From Deltaproteobacteria bacterium (GTDB lineage: Bacteria; Myxococcota; Polyangia; Haliangiales; Haliangiaceae), in contig JAGSPR010000397.1 in assembly GCA_018262455.1 (NCBI GenBank), positions 1-6,165 on the forward strand: a stretch of DNA of 6,165 bases, in the 5' to 3' direction. The notes beneath the pieces were generated by a model that saw only the letters and a program-made list of their open reading frames with translations, was not told where the DNA came from and made no database searches. A program made the position numbers and the translations under genes. The first letter of the stretch is position 1. Every line of letters starts with the position of its first letter. Below are positions 5,755-6,165 of the stretch, in pieces.

Positions 5755-5782
5755 CGCGAGCCGGGCGATGTCGCGGTTTTTT
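5755..5782 (+). terminator. possible intrinsic terminator downstream of the lipoprotein gene
   Basis: CGCGA (5755-5759) pairs with TCGCG (5771-5775) around an 11-nt loop, followed by one G and then six T (5777-5782). This is the only T-run after a stem in the window. The stem is short and the distance from the lipoprotein stop is about 190 nt, so the call is moderate at best. Confidence 0.35.
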
Positions 5783-5809
5783 CTCTTCGGGATTGGGTCG
5801 ATCGGCAGA

Positions 5810-5834
5810 TCGCCGCGAGGCCCTCCCGCGGCGA
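5810..5834. repeat. perfect 8-bp GC-rich stem, TCGCCGCG / CGCGGCGA
   Basis: The arms at 5810-5817 and 5827-5834 are exact reverse complements with a 9-nt spacer. A smaller dyad, CGATC-ggca-GATCG (5799-5812), overlaps its left arm and would compete with it. No T-run follows. Confidence 0.33.
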
Positions 5835-5913
5835 GCCGGAAATCGCTGGAGTTACGCGCGACAGCGTCCCGCAGCGGCGATGCCTGGTGCGCCCCAGACC
5901 TGGGTGCCCGATC

Positions 5914-5940
5914 CGCCGCCGTGCGCGCGACGTGGCGGCG
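5914..5940. repeat. perfect 7-bp stem, CGCCGCC / GGCGGCG
   Basis: Arms at 5914-5920 and 5934-5940 with a 13-nt spacer that is itself rich in CG steps. In such GC-rich sequence a stem like this can arise by chance; it is listed as one of a cluster. Confidence 0.25.
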
Positions 5941-6022
5941 CGAGGAGCCGACCGAAGACCGCTCATGATCCGAGACGACGAGTTCGGGCACTGGAAGATC
6001 GCTAGTACAGCGCAACTGGTGA

Positions 6023-6064
6023 CGCCACTTGTAGGCACTGAGTGGCGAATGGAATAGCCATTCG
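6023..6064. repeat. two abutting perfect hairpins
   Basis: CGCCACT (6023-6029) pairs with AGTGGCG (6041-6047) around 11 nt, and CGAATGG (6046-6052) pairs with CCATTCG (6058-6064) around AATAG. The two 7-bp stems share two bases (6046-6047), so they would be alternative or stacked structures. This is more AT-containing DNA than its surroundings, which makes chance stems less likely. It could belong to a structured RNA, a switch, or a palindromic intergenic repeat. Confidence 0.4.
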
Positions 6065-6110
6065 AACACACGCCGTCGTCGTAAGAGACTTGATTCCCTG
6101 CGCGTCGCGA

Positions 6111-6148
6111 GCGCCTTGACCCACTTGGCGCCAAACGGGTCGGGACGC
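6111..6148. promoter_or_regulatory. large symmetric dyad centred on TTGGCGCCAA
   Basis: GACCC-ac-TTGGC.GCCAA-ac-GGGTC (6118-6141) is symmetric at 20 of 24 positions about 6129/6130, with a perfect 10-bp core (6125-6134). As RNA the arms extend outward with two U-G pairs and GCG/CGC to 6111 and 6148, giving a long stem with few mismatches, although the core leaves almost no loop. The exact central symmetry fits a dimeric protein operator better than a terminator, and a gene may start beyond the right edge. Confidence 0.42.
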
Positions 6149-6165
6149 AGACAGGCCGCCTGGCC

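Larger units (their letters stand above)
5568..6165. other. gene-free tail rich in inverted repeats
   Basis: No convincing gene is visible in these 598 bases. The best plus-strand frame (5614-6057) has third-position GC of only about 70 percent by my count, lower than expected for genes here, no recognisable motif and no ribosome binding site; the minus-strand frames are Arg/Ser/Pro-rich shadow translations. Composition is mixed, with AT-richer patches near 5584-5660, 5777-5800 and 6048-6095 unlike the neighbouring genes. The stretch holds at least eight dyads or hairpins, listed separately. It may be a long 3' region, a structured RNA, a regulatory region for a gene beyond the right edge, or degraded sequence. 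Confidence 0.55.

Noticed and set aside
5614..6057. A 147-codon plus-strand frame in the gene-free tail
   Set aside because: Third-position GC is about 70 percent by my count, there is no ribosome binding site or motif, and composition shifts along the frame; a remnant gene is not excluded but cannot be supported.
5569..6069. The 8-bp direct repeat TCGAACAC at 5569-5576 and 6062-6069 as target-site duplications of a mobile element
   Set aside because: An 8-bp match within 600 bp is expected by chance, and there are no terminal inverted repeats or transposase between the copies.
1..6165. CRISPR array, rRNA, insertion sequence or toxin-antitoxin pair
   Set aside because: I saw no regularly spaced repeats, conserved rRNA blocks, transposase motifs or paired small genes.

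Overview
The window looks like chromosomal DNA from a GC-rich Gram-negative bacterium. Codon third positions are strongly G/C. There are two candidate lipoproteins, one secreted beta-barrel protein ending in Trp (typical of an outer membrane), and a lipoprotein joining a Big_5 (Ig-like) domain to a DUF3494 ice-binding-type domain. A myxobacterium-like (Polyangia/Deltaproteobacteria-type) host is plausible, but this is inference from style; no marker gene is present.

Layout. Positions 1-2682 (minus strand) hold a compact chemosensory operon read right to left: a stand-alone CheY-type receiver, a CheA histidine kinase starting at GTG 16 nt after the cheY stop, and a CheW adaptor whose ATG overlaps the cheA stop (ATGA); cheW runs off the left edge. 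Positions 2683-2850 are intergenic, with an imperfect stem-loop touching the next stop codon. Positions 2851-3927 (minus) encode the Big_5 + DUF3494 protein, and 4055-4792 (minus) a small secreted beta-barrel protein with a Pro/Thr/Ser-rich N-terminal linker. Positions 4793-4991 are a divergent promoter region rich in inverted repeats. Positions 4992-5567 (plus) encode an unrecognised small lipoprotein. Positions 5568-6165 have no convincing gene but contain many dyads: a perfect 14-bp palindrome of the GAAC-N4-GTTC (SOS-box-like) type, a possible intrinsic terminator, several perfect 7-8 bp stems and a large symmetric dyad near the right edge.

How it fits together. CheW and CheA would form a receptor-kinase array core that phosphorylates the CheY-like protein. 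No receptor, CheR or CheB lies in the window, so input and output (flagellar, pilus or other) cannot be assigned. The three envelope proteins to the right have no shown functional link to the chemosensory genes. The most notable points are the lipid-anchored DUF3494 protein beside a chemosensory operon and the inverted-repeat-rich, gene-free tail. I see no clear evidence of a wholly new multi-gene system.
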